Shown: in pieces, positions 1 to 11,131 of the stretch
How positions within the stretch are numbered: the first letter of the stretch is position 1
How the letters are laid out: the number at the start of each line of letters is the position of its first letter
DNA from: Pleurostoma richardsiae
Taxonomy: Eukaryota; Ascomycota; Sordariomycetes; Calosphaeriales; Pleurostomataceae
Assembly (NCBI GenBank): GCA_030052745.1
Contig: JANBVO010000009.1
Location: 806,001 to 870,000, forward strand
Direction of reading: 5' to 3'
DNA length: 64,000 nt
Program-made: the position numbers and the translations under genes
Notes under the pieces: model-generated
Databases searched by the model: none
Told to the model about the DNA's origin: nothing
The model's input: the letters and a program-made list of their open reading frames with translations, nothing else

Positions 1-52
1 ACGCCTAGAATCATTCTCTACATAGAAGACCATTCAGACACCCAGTGGCACA

Positions 53-1729
53 TCACCGAGCCGGCCCAGCTCGATACCAGTCGGACGACAGGTCGTCATC
101 CGGTCCGTCATCCCACCACGTCCCTTGGCCCCACGACACCTTGTCCGTCATCGTGAAGTTCCCGTGGATCATACGCCCCCAGGGACCCAGTCCGAAAACT
201 GCGATGCAGTTCCCCTCCGTGTTCACCGCCAGGGGCGCGCTGTTCAGATAGCCCCCGAGGTCCTCCCAGTCGGTCGACCAAGAGCCGCCGACCCGCGCCC
301 TGTGCAGCAGCGTGTCGTTCGTGCTGACCGCGAGGACGTCGATCCTGCCGTCGCTCGACGTGCTCGCGAAGGCATGCGGCGCAGACTCGAAGCTCCCGCC
401 GAGCGACTCCACTTGGCTGTAGTTCGTGCTGGGCGACCACTCCACGTGGTACATCTCTTTGTCCGTCCCGATGCCGAAGAACGACGTCGTGTTGTCGTCA
501 ACAGCCACGAGCGCCGGGTCGCCGCGGTACCCGAGGTCCCCTGGCGGTCGGCTGTTGCCTCCCCACGTCTCCCAGCTGCCGTTGGTGTAGTGCATCCATC
601 CTACGTCGTGCAGCATGTTCGAATAGCCCCCGTAGCTGACGACGTCGATCCGGTCCGCCGAGCCACACGCCGCCGCCGCCGTGGCGCTGGTGTACCCGCC
701 CCAGATCTCCCAGTCGTCGCTGAGCGATGGAGACCAGGTGTGGCCGTCGTACGACCTGTGCATTAGCAAATTGCTCCCGTTCGTCGCGAAGATCTCGAGG
801 TTCCCGTTGCCGCGCGAGCACACCGTCGGTGGGTTGACCGAGTCTCCCCCGAGGCTGGTCCAGTCTGCGTCCCAGCCGCCGTCCTGGTACGTCCGCATCC
901 GGACCGAGCCGTCCTCCCAGGTGGCTAGCACGTTCACCGTGCCGGTCCGGGAGCAGACCGCGGCGGGCTGGCTCTTGAGCGACCCGTTGAGATGTTGCCA
1001 GCTCGCCTCCCAGCCATTGGAGGTCGCCTGGCGGTACCACAGGGCATCGTCCGAGCCGCGCGCGAAGATGAAGAAAGCGCCGTCGTCGGTCTCGAGCCGC
1101 GCGCTCGCGAGCATGGAGGGGCAGACGGTACCACGGCAAGAGGAAGGGTGAGAAGTCACGGAGGCCGGGAAGGTGGTGGGTGTGCCGAACGGGCCTGGAG
1201 TGACTGTCGAGGTCGGTGAGCCTGAAGTTGCGCTTGGGCTGAGAAATGTCCGTGTTAGCATATTGTTGCAGAGCGGCGGTGCTCCTGTTGCGTGAGTAAC
1301 CAAGCGCAAGAAGGATAGGTATGCTCACGAGGGCGTGTCGTTCGACTTCTTGTGCCGCGTCAGAAGGCCCCCTAGCAAGCCCGCGACGAGACCGACCACT
1401 ACAACACCGGCAACAGCAACTCCTATCAAAAGCCATCGCCTACGTTTCCACCACGGTAGAGGCCCGGGCTGCTGCATCGGTTGCACGTCCTCATACCTCT
1501 CGCTTTTCTGCGGGAAGTTCGAGTAGCCGTCCGTCTCCATCGGCACCGCCTGTGGTAGGCTTCTGGCATTCTGAAACTCGGCAGGGACCGCCTCTGGAAG
1601 GTCGTGATCTTTATGCAGCGATGCCCAGGAGTTCTGTGCCGTCTGTGATCCCCACCACGGCGTCTGCTGGTGATGCTCTACCTCATGAGTGGCCTGCGGG
1701 ACCGCCGAGTACTGCTGCCCCGTATCCAT
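53..1729 (-). CDS. Membrane-anchored PLL/fucolectin-like beta-propeller protein
   Basis: Two exons (1729-1329, 1238-53; intron 1328-1239 with GTGAGC donor, GCTAAC branch site and CTCAG acceptor) give 528 residues in a continuous frame. About 100 cytosolic residues are followed by a basic stop (WWKRRR) and one hydrophobic Gly/Val-rich helix near residues 98-120. A short Ser/Thr/Pro linker and six or seven repeats of about 50 residues come next, each ending in a W-x2-(L/W)-(G/N)-G type motif (WTSLGG, WEIWGG, WETWGG, WEDLGG). This repeat pattern is that of PLL-like or fungal fucose-lectin propellers, so the outer part probably binds sugars. There is no N-terminal signal peptide, which implies type II topology. 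The exact lectin family and its ligand are inferred. A neighbouring protein at 5178-6071 has the same topology. Confidence 0.75.
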
Positions 1730-2684
1730 GGTCTCGTGGGTTTGACCTGGCTCTCATTGTTCCACGAGAGACTCCTCGGAAGAGGAAGAATGACTGAAGA
1801 GCGAACGGACTCCCCCTCTTCATCGTTCTATGGAGACAGAACAGGTCCCCCAGACTGGTTAAACATCCGTGTCTAACAAGTGGAGATCTCCATTTTGCGC
1901 TGCGCCTCCAGTCGTTCTATTTGGGGCTGCCCATCTTTACCTTAACTGGCGAAGCATGCCGCGGTTTGGGGGCCGTTTTGAGATGCGGGCCGAATCCAGC
2001 GCCAGGCAGGATTCGCTCCCCGGACGGTTGGTCCGGACTCTAGCTCTACTAGGTCCCGCTAGTCTGTGGTGGGACGGCCAGAAACATGCATGATCCTCAT
2101 AAGGTTTAAGAATTCTGCGGTGCTGTCAAACGTGCCAGGCCTTCCACATCCCCGGGGGAGGTGAGCTGACGGAGTTGATGATCTGCCAGCGTTGTCAACG
2201 GGAATAATGCGGAGAGGAAGAATAGGCTGGCCCTATGAGCAAGCCTGCTGCTCCTGCTGCTACGTCGGAACGCCCCTGCTGACAGCGGTCCTTGCACGAT
2301 ATCAGCGTCAGCGGCTTCTGCTTTCCAGCTGCATGCAACCCGTGCTCCAGGTTCACCAACGCAGCCGTCTTTTCTGCCAATTGTATCTCGAATTGCTCGA
2401 GCATTGCGCAAGTGGCAGCAGTCTAGACCGGAAAGTCTGCCAGTAGCGGCTCGAGGTACAGCCACTTGTTTCGGGTTGGCAACCTTGACTGGTGCCGACT
2501 ACCCCCGCATACTCTTGTGCGGCTGAAGCTATCGACCCCCAAGGAGAGCAATCTGAGGCTGAAATATTTTGTAGATATTGGCTATTTCAATATTGTTTTT
2601 GCGGCTGTTGGCTTCCATGAGCCAGGCTAGGTCTCAACAATCGAGTTCAGAAACCTTCTGAGGCCGTTTTATCGCTCAAGCAAG
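1730..2684. other. Intergenic region, lectin/HET divergent promoters
   Basis: This 955-bp divergent spacer holds only short, unconserved open frames on both strands. An AT-rich stretch near 2560-2600 lies about 100 bp before the HET start and may be core promoter. I see no gene or repeat. Confidence 0.5.
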
Positions 2685-4589
2685 ATGTGGCTCATCAATT
2701 CCCGGACTTTAGAACTCCACGAATATTATGACACAGCCGTGCCGGAATATGCCATCCTATCGCACACTTGGGGTACTGAAGAGGTCACATTCCAAGACTG
2801 GCTTTACACGACGCGACAGAATCCCCCTCGCTGGGGTTGGACATACATTGAAGAGGAAGTTGACAAGATCAAGGCTGGGGCTGGATATGTCAAAATTCGG
2901 AACGCTTGCCGACAGGCATTGATGGATGGCATATCTTGGATATGGGTCGACACCAACTGCATCGATAAGACAAATTCGGCAGAAATAAGCGAGGCCATGA
3001 ATTCAATGTATCGGTGGTATCGACGAGCCAGGGTATGCTACGCCTTCCTCGCTGATGTTCCTCCATCTTCCGTGGAGCAATGCATGGAATTCGAAAGCAA
3101 GTTCCGGCAGAGTCGATGGTTTACGAGGGGTTGGACCCTGCAGGAACTCATCGCCCCTCGCCACTTGGTCTTCTTCTCGGAGTCGTGGACTCGAATATGC
3201 GAAAAGAGGGATATTGTGATGACTATTCAGGAAATTACAAAGATTCCTCGCGAGGTGCTCACTGATGCACGGCACTTAGATTGTGGGCATGCTAGTATCG
3301 CAGAGATCCTATCCTGGGCATCGTCGAGGAAGACGACACGAACTGAAGATATGGCATATTGTCTCCTGGGTTTGCTGGATGTCAACATCCCCTTGCTCTA
3401 CGGAGAAGGACAAAATGCGTTCCTTCGCCTACAATTAGCAGTCATCCAGAAGACTAGCGACCTGACCTTCCTGGCCTGGCAGAGGGTTCTCGAACCGACC
3501 GGATACGGTCGGTTTGCTCTGCCTTTCAGAACAGTGGATATGTTTGCTGCAGGACCCAAAGATTTCCTCGCCAGCCGTGGAATTCATGGCTGGGGCACGT
3601 GGCCTCATGCAAGCCGGCTTGGAGGTTACCACTGGCGTTCGGACCAACCCAAGAATCTTCAAACCAGCAATCTCGGCTTGTCGCTTGACCTGCCTTTGGC
3701 AGAAACTTTGTTTCCGGCTTTTAAATATGCCATTCTGCCTTTTGCTCAACACGGGCGAGCGCTCTGGATTCCGCTGATGAAGGACACTGCTCGATATGTG
3801 AGAACGACCGTCCCTTCCGCTCTTTTGAGTGTTTCTAAGCTAGACTACGATTCCGTGGAGACTGGAATCACGGTTCCCATCTACTACGGACGGCTGGATC
3901 ATCATGGCGTTATGTCTTACCCGCACCCGTTGACGGGAAGGAGGTCATGGGTCAACATCCTCCTGACCTTTCCGGCCGGCTTGCACGGTTACAAACGCTT
4001 CGATCATTTCCCGCTGAATGTGGAGAGAGACAGACTCGGCGACATGATGCTTTTTCTATTTGTGGAAGATGAGCTACCGACTGTCGCTTACGGCGCAATC
4101 GAATTGGAGAAAATTGAAGCAAGTCCTGATAGCGCCACTAATAGTCCGCAACAGCAGATCGGTAACAATAATCGGATCGCCATGCTCTTTGCCGTAGACC
4201 TTGGTGAACCTGGCAGCAGAGTCCCAAGGCGGTGGACATGTCGAGACATTTCTGCGTCTCACTTTGAGACGCAGTCCCATCCACAGGACCTGGAGCTCCG
4301 GGCTCGAAGCCAGCTTGTCTGTTTAACAGACCCTTCTGCGGACGAGCTCGTTCTGTCTACATGGGACCACCAGTGGCCTTTACGAAGCAGACAGCCTGAA
4401 CATGGAAATGGCGTTGTCTTCCTCGATGATCAGATTTGCCAAACGTTCAATGATCAACACGTTCCAAGTAACCACAGCGGCGAAGGAGATTGTGCAGACG
4501 TGACGCCCCAACCCCCTGGACCCCCTGAGATCCTAATCGTTGCCCAAATCATTTTCCCAGGCCAAGGATATAGAGAAAAACTAGCATGA
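2685..4589 (+). CDS. HET domain (heterokaryon incompatibility) protein
   Basis: A single uninterrupted frame of 634 residues. The N-terminal 270 residues carry the full HET signature: YAILSHTWG near residue 22, the GYVKIRNAC...GISWIWVDTNCID block near 65-95, SEAMNSMYRWYRRA, a WFTRGWTLQELIAP block near 146-160, and the ending EDMAYCLLGLLDVNIPLLYGEG near 225-245. HET domains are TIR-related cell-death effectors triggered by non-self recognition after hyphal fusion. The C-terminal 350 residues show no NACHT, ankyrin or WD repeats that I can recognise, so this is a stand-alone HET protein of the common HET-E/HET-6-like kind. The start is fixed by the canonical MWLINSRTLEL opening. It is flanked by two membrane-tethered surface proteins. 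Its specificity cannot be read from the sequence. Confidence 0.95.
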   Translation: MWLINSRTLELHEYYDTAVPEYAILSHTWGTEEVTFQDWLYTTRQNPPRWGWTYIEEEVDKIKAGAGYVKIRNACRQALMDGISWIWVDTNCIDKTNSAEISEAMNSMYRWYRRARVCYAFLADVPPSSVEQCMEFESKFRQSRWFTRGWTLQELIAPRHLVFFSESWTRICEKRDIVMTIQEITKIPREVLTDARHLDCGHASIAEILSWASSRKTTRTEDMAYCLLGLLDVNIPLLYGEGQNAFLRLQLAVIQKTSDLTFLAWQRVLEPTGYGRFALPFRTVDMFAAGPKDFLASRGIHGWGTWPHASRLGGYHWRSDQPKNLQTSNLGLSLDLPLAETLFPAFKYAILPFAQHGRALWIPLMKDTARYVRTTVPSALLSVSKLDYDSVETGITVPIYYGRLDHHGVMSYPHPLTGRRSWVNILLTFPAGLHGYKRFDHFPLNVERDRLGDMMLFLFVEDELPTVAYGAIELEKIEASPDSATNSPQQQIGNNNRIAMLFAVDLGEPGSRVPRRWTCRDISASHFETQSHPQDLELRARSQLVCLTDPSADELVLSTWDHQWPLRSRQPEHGNGVVFLDDQICQTFNDQHVPSNHSGEGDCADVTPQPPGPPEILIVAQIIFPGQGYREKLA

Positions 4590-5177
4590 AAAATTCGAAA
4601 GCTTGAACTAAACATATCAAACGCTGGGTATGCTAAAGTGGAATGAAATTTTGACGAGGTGAAGCGTGTATGATCTCGAAGCGTGCTTGTCCTAAGATAA
4701 CTAGGGAGAGCAATAAATGACATATTGATCAGACACAACAGACCCTATTGCTTAGGGCTTGACAATAAGTAGAAGCTTTGAATAATCTGCCATTGTATAT
4801 GGGCAGATCGTTCATTATCAAGAACCATCGTGGAGTCTTTGCCCTTTCAGAGGCAAGTCGCGCTCGGACCTCGCGATGATGTCGGCCCAGGACGTCAAAG
4901 CGGGTGTGGGGACTGCCATCCGAATTGGGACGTACAGGGAAATTGCACGTCAACATCCTAGGGGCTTCGACTTGCGCAGTTTTCGCCAGCTTCCCTGTCT
5001 CTACACCGCAAGCTCTCGAGTGCATGCGCCTCGCCCGGGGCCGCACACCACCGGTAGACACGAGCTGATAATTACCTCGACCTATCCTTCTGCGCTGCCG
5101 TTTCGGAGGGCACTCCGGCGATGGACCACGGCCATTAGGCCAGCTCCACCTTTCCGGCTCTCTCCTCTCGGTGCTCA
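4590..5177. other. Intergenic region without recognised gene
   Basis: About 590 bp between the HET gene and the PAN-like gene. Open frames here are short, proline/arginine-rich and look like chance frames. It probably contains the HET 3' end and the promoter of the downstream gene. Confidence 0.5.
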
Positions 5178-6071
5178 ATGGACGGCCGCCAGTCAACCCG
5201 CGGATTCGACTGGCGAGCCAAGCGTTTCTCTGGCGCACGCAGCACAGCGCAGACTGACGCCTCCTCTTCCATCTACTTCACCGGCGAGCCTTCACAGTTC
5301 ACCTTCTATCGCGAGGGCACGCCGCCGCCGTCACTGCACGAGAAGACCCCCAGCGGAACGTGGACGGGGACGTGGGCGTCGAGTACCGGGCCCGTTCTGC
5401 CAAATGACGGGACGATAGCGTCCAGTGGCGAGGAGGATGGTGCGGGGAGGATATGCGGGCTGAAGAAGCGGGTGTTTTGGATTGCGCTGCTGGCTGTTGT
5501 TCTGCTTGTTGGGGTAGCGGTCGGTGTTGGTGCTGGAATCGGCGCCTCGAAGAAGAGCTCTTCAGCGGCTGCAGACTCTACCGCTAGGTGAGCAGTCGTC
5601 CGGCTCGAGCACAATACTCACGCTGTCCGAGCGATTCCCTAACCAAGCAGCAGCTCTTCGATATCTCCCGTTCCTGCGGCGACAGCGACATCGACCTCGG
5701 CATCACAGCTTTCGTCGGCGTCGGCAACGCCGTCGTCAACCTATGCGTCGGCAACAGCGACGCCGACAACGTTTGTGACTGACTGCCCCGCAACGAACAA
5801 CACCTATTATACCGCTACGGACTCCGACAAGCGGTTCCTGCGTCTGTGCGGCGTCGATTACAGCGGCACATCCGGGGCGGTGGACATCACCAACCTGCTG
5901 ACGAGCAACATGACGGAGTGTATGGACGCATGCGGCAACGCGACCGACTGTACGGCGTGCGGATGGGGATACATAGACGGTGATCTCGGAGACAAGCATC
6001 GATGCTGGCTAAAGAAGGACCTGGGGAAGTCTCACGACGCGACGGGGTGGTGTTTTGCCATTCTGGTCTAG
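5178..6071 (+). CDS. Single-pass membrane protein with Cys-rich PAN/apple-like ectodomain
   Basis: Exons 5178-5587 and 5651-6071 (intron 5588-5650, GTGAGC...GCAG) give 276 residues; splicing keeps one frame open across the junction. Residues 1-95 are a polar, presumably cytosolic tail. A hydrophobic helix (WIALLAVVLLVGVAVGVGAG) follows at about 100-120 after a KKR stop. Next come about 65 residues rich in Ser, Thr and Ala, a likely O-glycosylated stalk. The last 100 residues contain eight cysteines with the arrangement FLRLCGVDY...NMTECMDACGN.TDCTACGWGY...HRCWLKK...GWCFAIL, typical of fungal PAN/apple-like extracellular modules that bind proteins or carbohydrates. Topology matches the lectin protein upstream. 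The start could lie further upstream if there is an unseen 5' exon. Confidence 0.75.
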
Positions 6072-6557
6072 GGAGGAGAGCGATTGCATGTGAGATACCC
6101 GACATACGTCGGAGCAGTTATTGCTGGCTCCGGGCATACATTAATAGACGAGCTTTCCCTTTGCCATAAAGTGGCCGGCAGTGCTGCGAAACGAAGCTCT
6201 TCATAGTTGCTTGAAAGTGTAAGGTGACAGCCCAAAGGGTACATTCATTTAACCGCTGGATGCCGAAACACGACGTCGGTTTGTTATGGATTGCGGCACC
6301 TAAGGGATTCGAAGCGGCGACCGGAGACCACAGGACGATCCGGTACGGGGCCGGAGTACGGGCCCGGGGGTGGTGGACCCCTCCTGCTCGGAATAAAATT
6401 AGGCCCGGCTGGGCTCGTCGCGGTCGCATCTTTTGCTTGGGATACCTAACAGTGCAGAGGAGCAGAGGAACACCGCTAGAGCACCTGCAGCCACCGCACC
6501 TTGCGCCAAACAGACTTCCGCCTCTATTCATTGGAACTCAGAGAAGGCAAAGACAAG
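6072..6557. promoter_or_regulatory. Upstream region of the S28 ribosomal protein gene
   Basis: This 486-bp spacer contains no plausible gene. It must hold the promoter of the strongly expressed S28 gene. I could not pick out a convincing TATA box or other defined element. Confidence 0.4.
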
Positions 6558-6887
6558 ATGGACTCTGCCAAAGCTCCCGTCAAATTGGCCAAGGTGACCC
6601 GCGTGCTCGGCCGCACAGGTACGAAAAAGCTTGCCCCCGCCATCGACACCGACAGCGAGCAGTCACTGACCACCTGTACCCAGGCTCGCGCGGAGGTGTC
6701 ACGCAGGTTCGCGTCGAGTTCCTTGAGGACCAGACCCGATCAATCATTCGCAACGTCAAGGGACCCGGTAGGCGTTCAAACTTCCGCCCGTTAGGCGAGT
6801 CCTAGCTGACTGACTTGCCCCGCAGTGCGAGAGAACGACATCCTCTGCCTGCTGGAGTCCGAGAGAGAGGCGCGCCGCTTGAGATAA
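6558..6887 (+). CDS. rps28: 40S ribosomal protein S28 (eS28)
   Basis: Three small exons (6558-6618, 6684-6767, 6826-6887) join in phase to a 68-residue protein. The introns are 65 and 58 bp with GTACGA/GTAGGC donors and CCCAG/CGCAG acceptors. The product is nearly identical to eS28 of other fungi: an opening with [17 protein letters not shown], then VRVEF and the invariant tail [19 protein letters not shown]. It is a small OB-fold protein of the 40S subunit near the mRNA exit channel. Full length for the family is 67-69 residues, so the gene is intact. Both introns fall in the first two thirds of the coding sequence, as is usual for fungal ribosomal protein genes. No other identity is plausible. 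Confidence 0.97.
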
Positions 6888-8559
6888 CGGATATGATCAG
6901 CCTAGGAAGGAATGGGAAAGATAGTTCGAGATATGGCATAGACAAAACGAGGGCCGCGGAGGCTGAAAGGGCTTCCTGGCGGTTGATCCGGCGACTCATG
7001 GACCAGTCGATAATGGATACGACTATGTCACTCCGACGCTGGAGATCGCTTGATTCCCAATATAATGGAGGCCGTTCGAAGATCATGTCTAGATTGGGAT
7101 CACGGTGCAGTGGCGATGATGCTGATATATGTGGTCTACCGCCTGTTGGGGAGATAGAATCACCGAGGGCATGGTCGACTCGACGGTATAACATCAATGC
7201 TTCCTTGATATCTATGGAAGCGAGTCCGCAGCCGCAACTTCCTCTAGAGTTCGATACTCCCGTTCAACGCGATAGAGCCTCACCATCGAACGCGCCCGGC
7301 TTCATTGTACATGTTTTTCTCTGAGGTGTTGGACACATTCGAAGGGACCCAGCCCCGTGCGGTTCTCACGGCCGGGCGAAGGGGAGAGCCCATGGCGCAA
7401 GGTTCTGAAGGGATATGCAGAAGCCATGCCTTGCTCGTTCTCTCTTCGTGATATTGGGCGCATATCTGCACTCGTACTCTCCACCCTTCCCGACATTCCT
7501 TCCTGCCAGGAGGCGACAAGTAATGCCTCCCCAATCGTGGCCATCTTAGGAGTCTTCCAATCCGAAGTGCCGGATCAAGGGACCACTTCCCCGCAGGCAA
7601 CTGGGGTAGCGGCGAGAGTGCCGTCTGGGTCGCCGATCCTCCCGTATACACTCCAATCGGGCGAGGTCATTCCGGCTGTTGCAAGTGCAGAGCGTCGGGT
7701 ATATTGGATTTCATATGAAGCCGGATTCCGTGGCTGGCGGGCGTCCCCTGTGCGCTATACGCTCTGCTGTTGGATGTTTCTATGCTACCCCAGATCTTCG
7801 TCGCATTGCTCGAGACCTTCTCCGCAATAGTGCATCGCCAAGATTCGAACATATTTCAATCATCGCGTCGTTCAGGAAAGCCCTCTGTCATGGACGCTGT
7901 GAGGGCCCGCTGCTCAGTCTAATATTCAAGACATCCCAGTCCCTAGCAATCTCAGAGAAGGAATCTTGGAGATTCCACTGCGGTCGTGCACCGATTATTG
8001 GCGTTTCCTTGCCCAGTCGAGGAACTGGACTTGCGGAAGATATCAAATGAGCCCGGCCAGTGCAGGTGTTGATGTTCACTGCCATTTACCCGCAGAGTGC
8101 GGCAGCTCAAATCCTTGGTTTCATTACTTGCTACCCTGAATCAGGGATTGTATGCTCTGACGGTGTCCAAAAGCCGCCGAATAAGCAATCAACCCGCGAT
8201 GTTCAAGAAATAGTTCATAGGCAAGCCACGCCATCCCTCTGGCGGGAGCTGCCTGCCATTGTCTGCGGTTGTTTTACCACCTGGGAGGACTGCGCTGTCT
8301 TGCCGCCTTCGTTATCTTCTATTTCTAGGATTGTTTCTTATTCGTGTTGTTTACCTTCCAGATACTCTTCATGGGTCCTTATAACGTTTGGCCCTCCTTA
8401 CCGTCGGCGGCAGGCGGTGTCGTTACGCACAACGTATCGCGTTGCTTCGACCGAGTACACTCTTCCACTATGTTGCTACAGTCATAGCAAGGCCGAGCCT
8501 TACTCAACGTAGATTGTTGGATCCGTGGTATCCAGGGACCAACATTTTAGGTGTGGAAC
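6888..8559. other. Gene-poor spacer, no gene recognised
   Basis: 1.67 kb with several medium-length open frames on both strands (notably 7280-7830) that match no family I know and have no convincing start context or splice pattern. A GC-rich block at 7340-7395 can form a small CCGTG/CACGG hairpin. The final part is presumably the promoter of the aspartic protease. Confidence 0.4.
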
Positions 8560-10082
8560 ATGATAGCTTTCTTCCTCTGGGTATGGCTCTTAGCCATACT
8601 ATGCCATGCTAGCCAGAGACTGGAACTAGGGGCCTCGGAGAGCACCGCACACCTGGTGCCACGCAGTCCGGAGCAGCAGTCCACTGATCAGAGACCGAGG
8701 AGAGGGAAAGGATATCTGTGGATGGACATGCAGCGGACGAAGCTTAATGGCACAAGGAGACACAGGAATAGCCGCTGGGGGCATCACAAGAACCTCTCAC
8801 AGAGAGACTGGGACTGGAGTCCTCTGGATGACTACCAGGGAATGATATATCTCATTGAGTGTCCGTCCCTCTTAACCCCTCGACCAAGTCGGGGCATTTC
8901 TAACAGTGTTTGACAGTGGACATTGGCACACCTCCGCAGCCAGTCAAGGTCTTTGTAGATACAGGATCATACGAGCTGTGGGTGAATCCCCTGTGTGCGG
9001 GCTCGCCGGATCCAAACCTCTGCCAGACCTATGGCGCGTATGTCCCAAAGCAGTCAAACACATCGACAATGATCGGCGGCGATTTCCATGCCACCTACGG
9101 CACGGGGTCCGCCATGGGGACGTACTGGTCAGACACCATGATGGTATCAAGTGAGTACCGATGATCTCCCTTCTGCTCTTCATCTACGACCAGTGAGAAA
9201 GCGACGTGGTCGCTGACGTCTCGCAGTGCTTCAAATCCCCTCGATCCAATTTGCGGTAGCCAACGACACAGTTTACACGTGGGCCGGCATCCTGGGGCTC
9301 GGCTACTCGTATCCTATCACGACAAAGTACCCGACCATGCTGAACATGATGGTCCGCTACGGCTACATCGGTGCCCCCATCTTCAGCATCGGCGTCGGCG
9401 GTGAGGGTGACGGCTTCAGTGAGATCATCTTCGGCGGCGTCAACCGCTGGAAGTATTCGGGGAGCCTTTCACCCGTGCCCATCTGGCCGCCCCCGTCGAG
9501 CCAGGACCCGCGATGGGTGCAGTACTGGGTTAACGTCACCTCACTCGGTTTGACCGGGGGTGCGGGTGCGGGCCCTGTGGTGTACACGCCAAACGGGTTC
9601 AACATGCCGATGATCGTCGACACGGGGTCGACGCTGTCGTACCTCCGCGAAGACCTGGTGGCGCAGATAGGGCAGCAGCTGGGCGCCACGGTTGACAACC
9701 AGAACACATACTGGGTGGACTGCGCGTGGAGAGACAAGGACGGCACAGTGGACTTCGGGTTTCTGGATGGCAAGGTGGTGATCAACGTCAAGTACAAGGA
9801 CTTCATCTACGAGCAGTATGCGGGACATTGTCAGCTCGGAGTGCAGCCGGCCGATGTGGACAGCACGAACTACGTACTAGGAGACACTTTCATCCGGGGA
9901 GCTTACCGTGAGTCCTCCGTCTACCCCGAGGATATGTCTCTTGCCTTTCTAATCCGATGTTAGTGGTGTTTGACCAGCAGTCTGACGTGATCTGGCTCGG
10001 CCAATACTACAACTGCGGAGATGGAGTAGTGACAGTCGGCAAGAAGCCAGGAGACGTTGAATCTGCCACAGGCGCATGTTAA
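8560..10082 (+). CDS. Secreted pepsin-like aspartic protease (family A1)
   Basis: Four exons (8560-8860, 8917-9150, 9227-9907, 9964-10082) join in phase to 444 residues. The first about 18 residues (MIAFFLWVWLLAILCHAS) are a signal peptide, followed by a basic pro-segment rich in Arg and His. The mature region opens with YLIELDIGTPPQ. The two catalytic motifs are present: FVDTGSYELWV (Asp about 115) and MIVDTGSTLSYL (Asp about 310), with a flap tyrosine in HATYGTGSAMG. The ending DQQSDVIWLGQYYNCG is the usual C-terminal beta-structure. There is no clear GPI signal, so the enzyme is probably released. The first donor (GTCCGT) is weak; it was chosen because it alone keeps frame and gives the conserved IELDIGTPPQ. 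An alternative start at 8551 adds three residues. Confidence 0.88.
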
Positions 10083-10269
10083 CAGCACTCACAATCACGT
10101 TGGCTTTATGGCAATCGCATGTCGGTCAAGCTATTACCCGCGCGCCTCTTTCTTCAACCGCCTGAAGCTTTCTCATACTCCTCTCCAGCTGACTCAATTG
10201 CTCCTATCACTAACTTCATTGCATCAATTGCCTTATCCTTACGGGTCCTTTGACACAACAGTCATCCGA

Positions 10270-11131
10270 CTAGTCTTTTCCCCTCACCTGCTCGCTCAGC
10301 GGTGCCTGCCTCGTCCAGATATTCATCCCTATCTTTCCCCCGCTCGTGACCGGTAGCCCGGCATGCAGCGTCCTCTGGTCCCCTCTCCCATCCGGTAGCA
10401 GATTCTCCCAGTACACTGCGTTGCCCTCCACTGGCCTAAACGTGACCCCTTCCTCCCACGGCACGTCGCAGTCCACGACACTGCACCACCTTTCATCCCG
10501 CGGCGCCTCCACCAGCGGAAAGCCCGTGCCTCCGCCCGTCGTACCGGGTGCGACGGCCACATACGCGAAGAAGGAGGACACCCTGTTGCCCCCGAGCGCG
10601 GCAACCGCGTGCGCCGGGTCGGTGAACCAATCGGTGTGGAAGTGGTACCGCTCGCCGGGCGCGTAGCGCACCAGCTGCAGGGGCTCGAGGTACGAGCGCG
10701 GCGTGTCGTAGCCCTGGAAGGCGAGGGCGCGGTCCTCGATGCAGCGGACCACGGCGTCCCGGGCGACAGAGGTGGATTGGGAGGTGCGCACGCTGTGGAT
10801 CGTCTGCCCGCCGGAGGAGGCGACGGCAGAGTGGGAGAAGGTGTCTTTGCTGCAGAGGATGTTAGCTTTATTGCGAACGGATGTGTGGCAGGTGGGAGAT
10901 AACGAACGTGATTTCTTGGAGGTGTGCCCGTTCTTTAGGGGTAATGAAGTCCTCGATATAGATCACAAGAGGTGATTTAGACACCAGGTGGACCTTGTAT
11001 GGCGGGTGCGTGCAAGTCCAGTTTCCATTCAAAAGTGCTTGGGAGCTGTCACCCTTGGTTGCTAAGGCCATATGACCCAGGAGGCTTGTGGCTGCCAGCA
11101 GGCGAAGGAGGAGCGATGTTTTCAGTTCCAT
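10270..11131 (-). CDS. Prolyl 4-hydroxylase, 2OG-Fe(II) oxygenase, secretory pathway
   Basis: Exons 11131-10908 and 10849-10270 (intron 10907-10850, GTTCGT...GCAG) give 267 residues. A hydrophobic N-terminus (LLLRLLAATSLLGHMALA) predicts a signal peptide or anchor, so the enzyme should work in the ER lumen. The P4Hc fold is clear: the Fe ligands are HTD in YHFHTDWF and the distal His in TLHAGLP, and the 2-oxoglutarate-binding Lys lies in GGKIGMNIW. The EITKDTFSHSAV junction made by splicing matches the usual start of the catalytic domain. Such enzymes hydroxylate proline in secreted proteins; the fungal substrate is unknown. It is divergent from a PDI-like gene 473 bp away and tail-to-tail with the protease gene. 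Confidence 0.9.

Noticed and set aside
6290-6370. TTCGAA-containing segment resembling a tRNA T arm
   Set aside because: No acceptor or anticodon stem can be formed around it on either strand.
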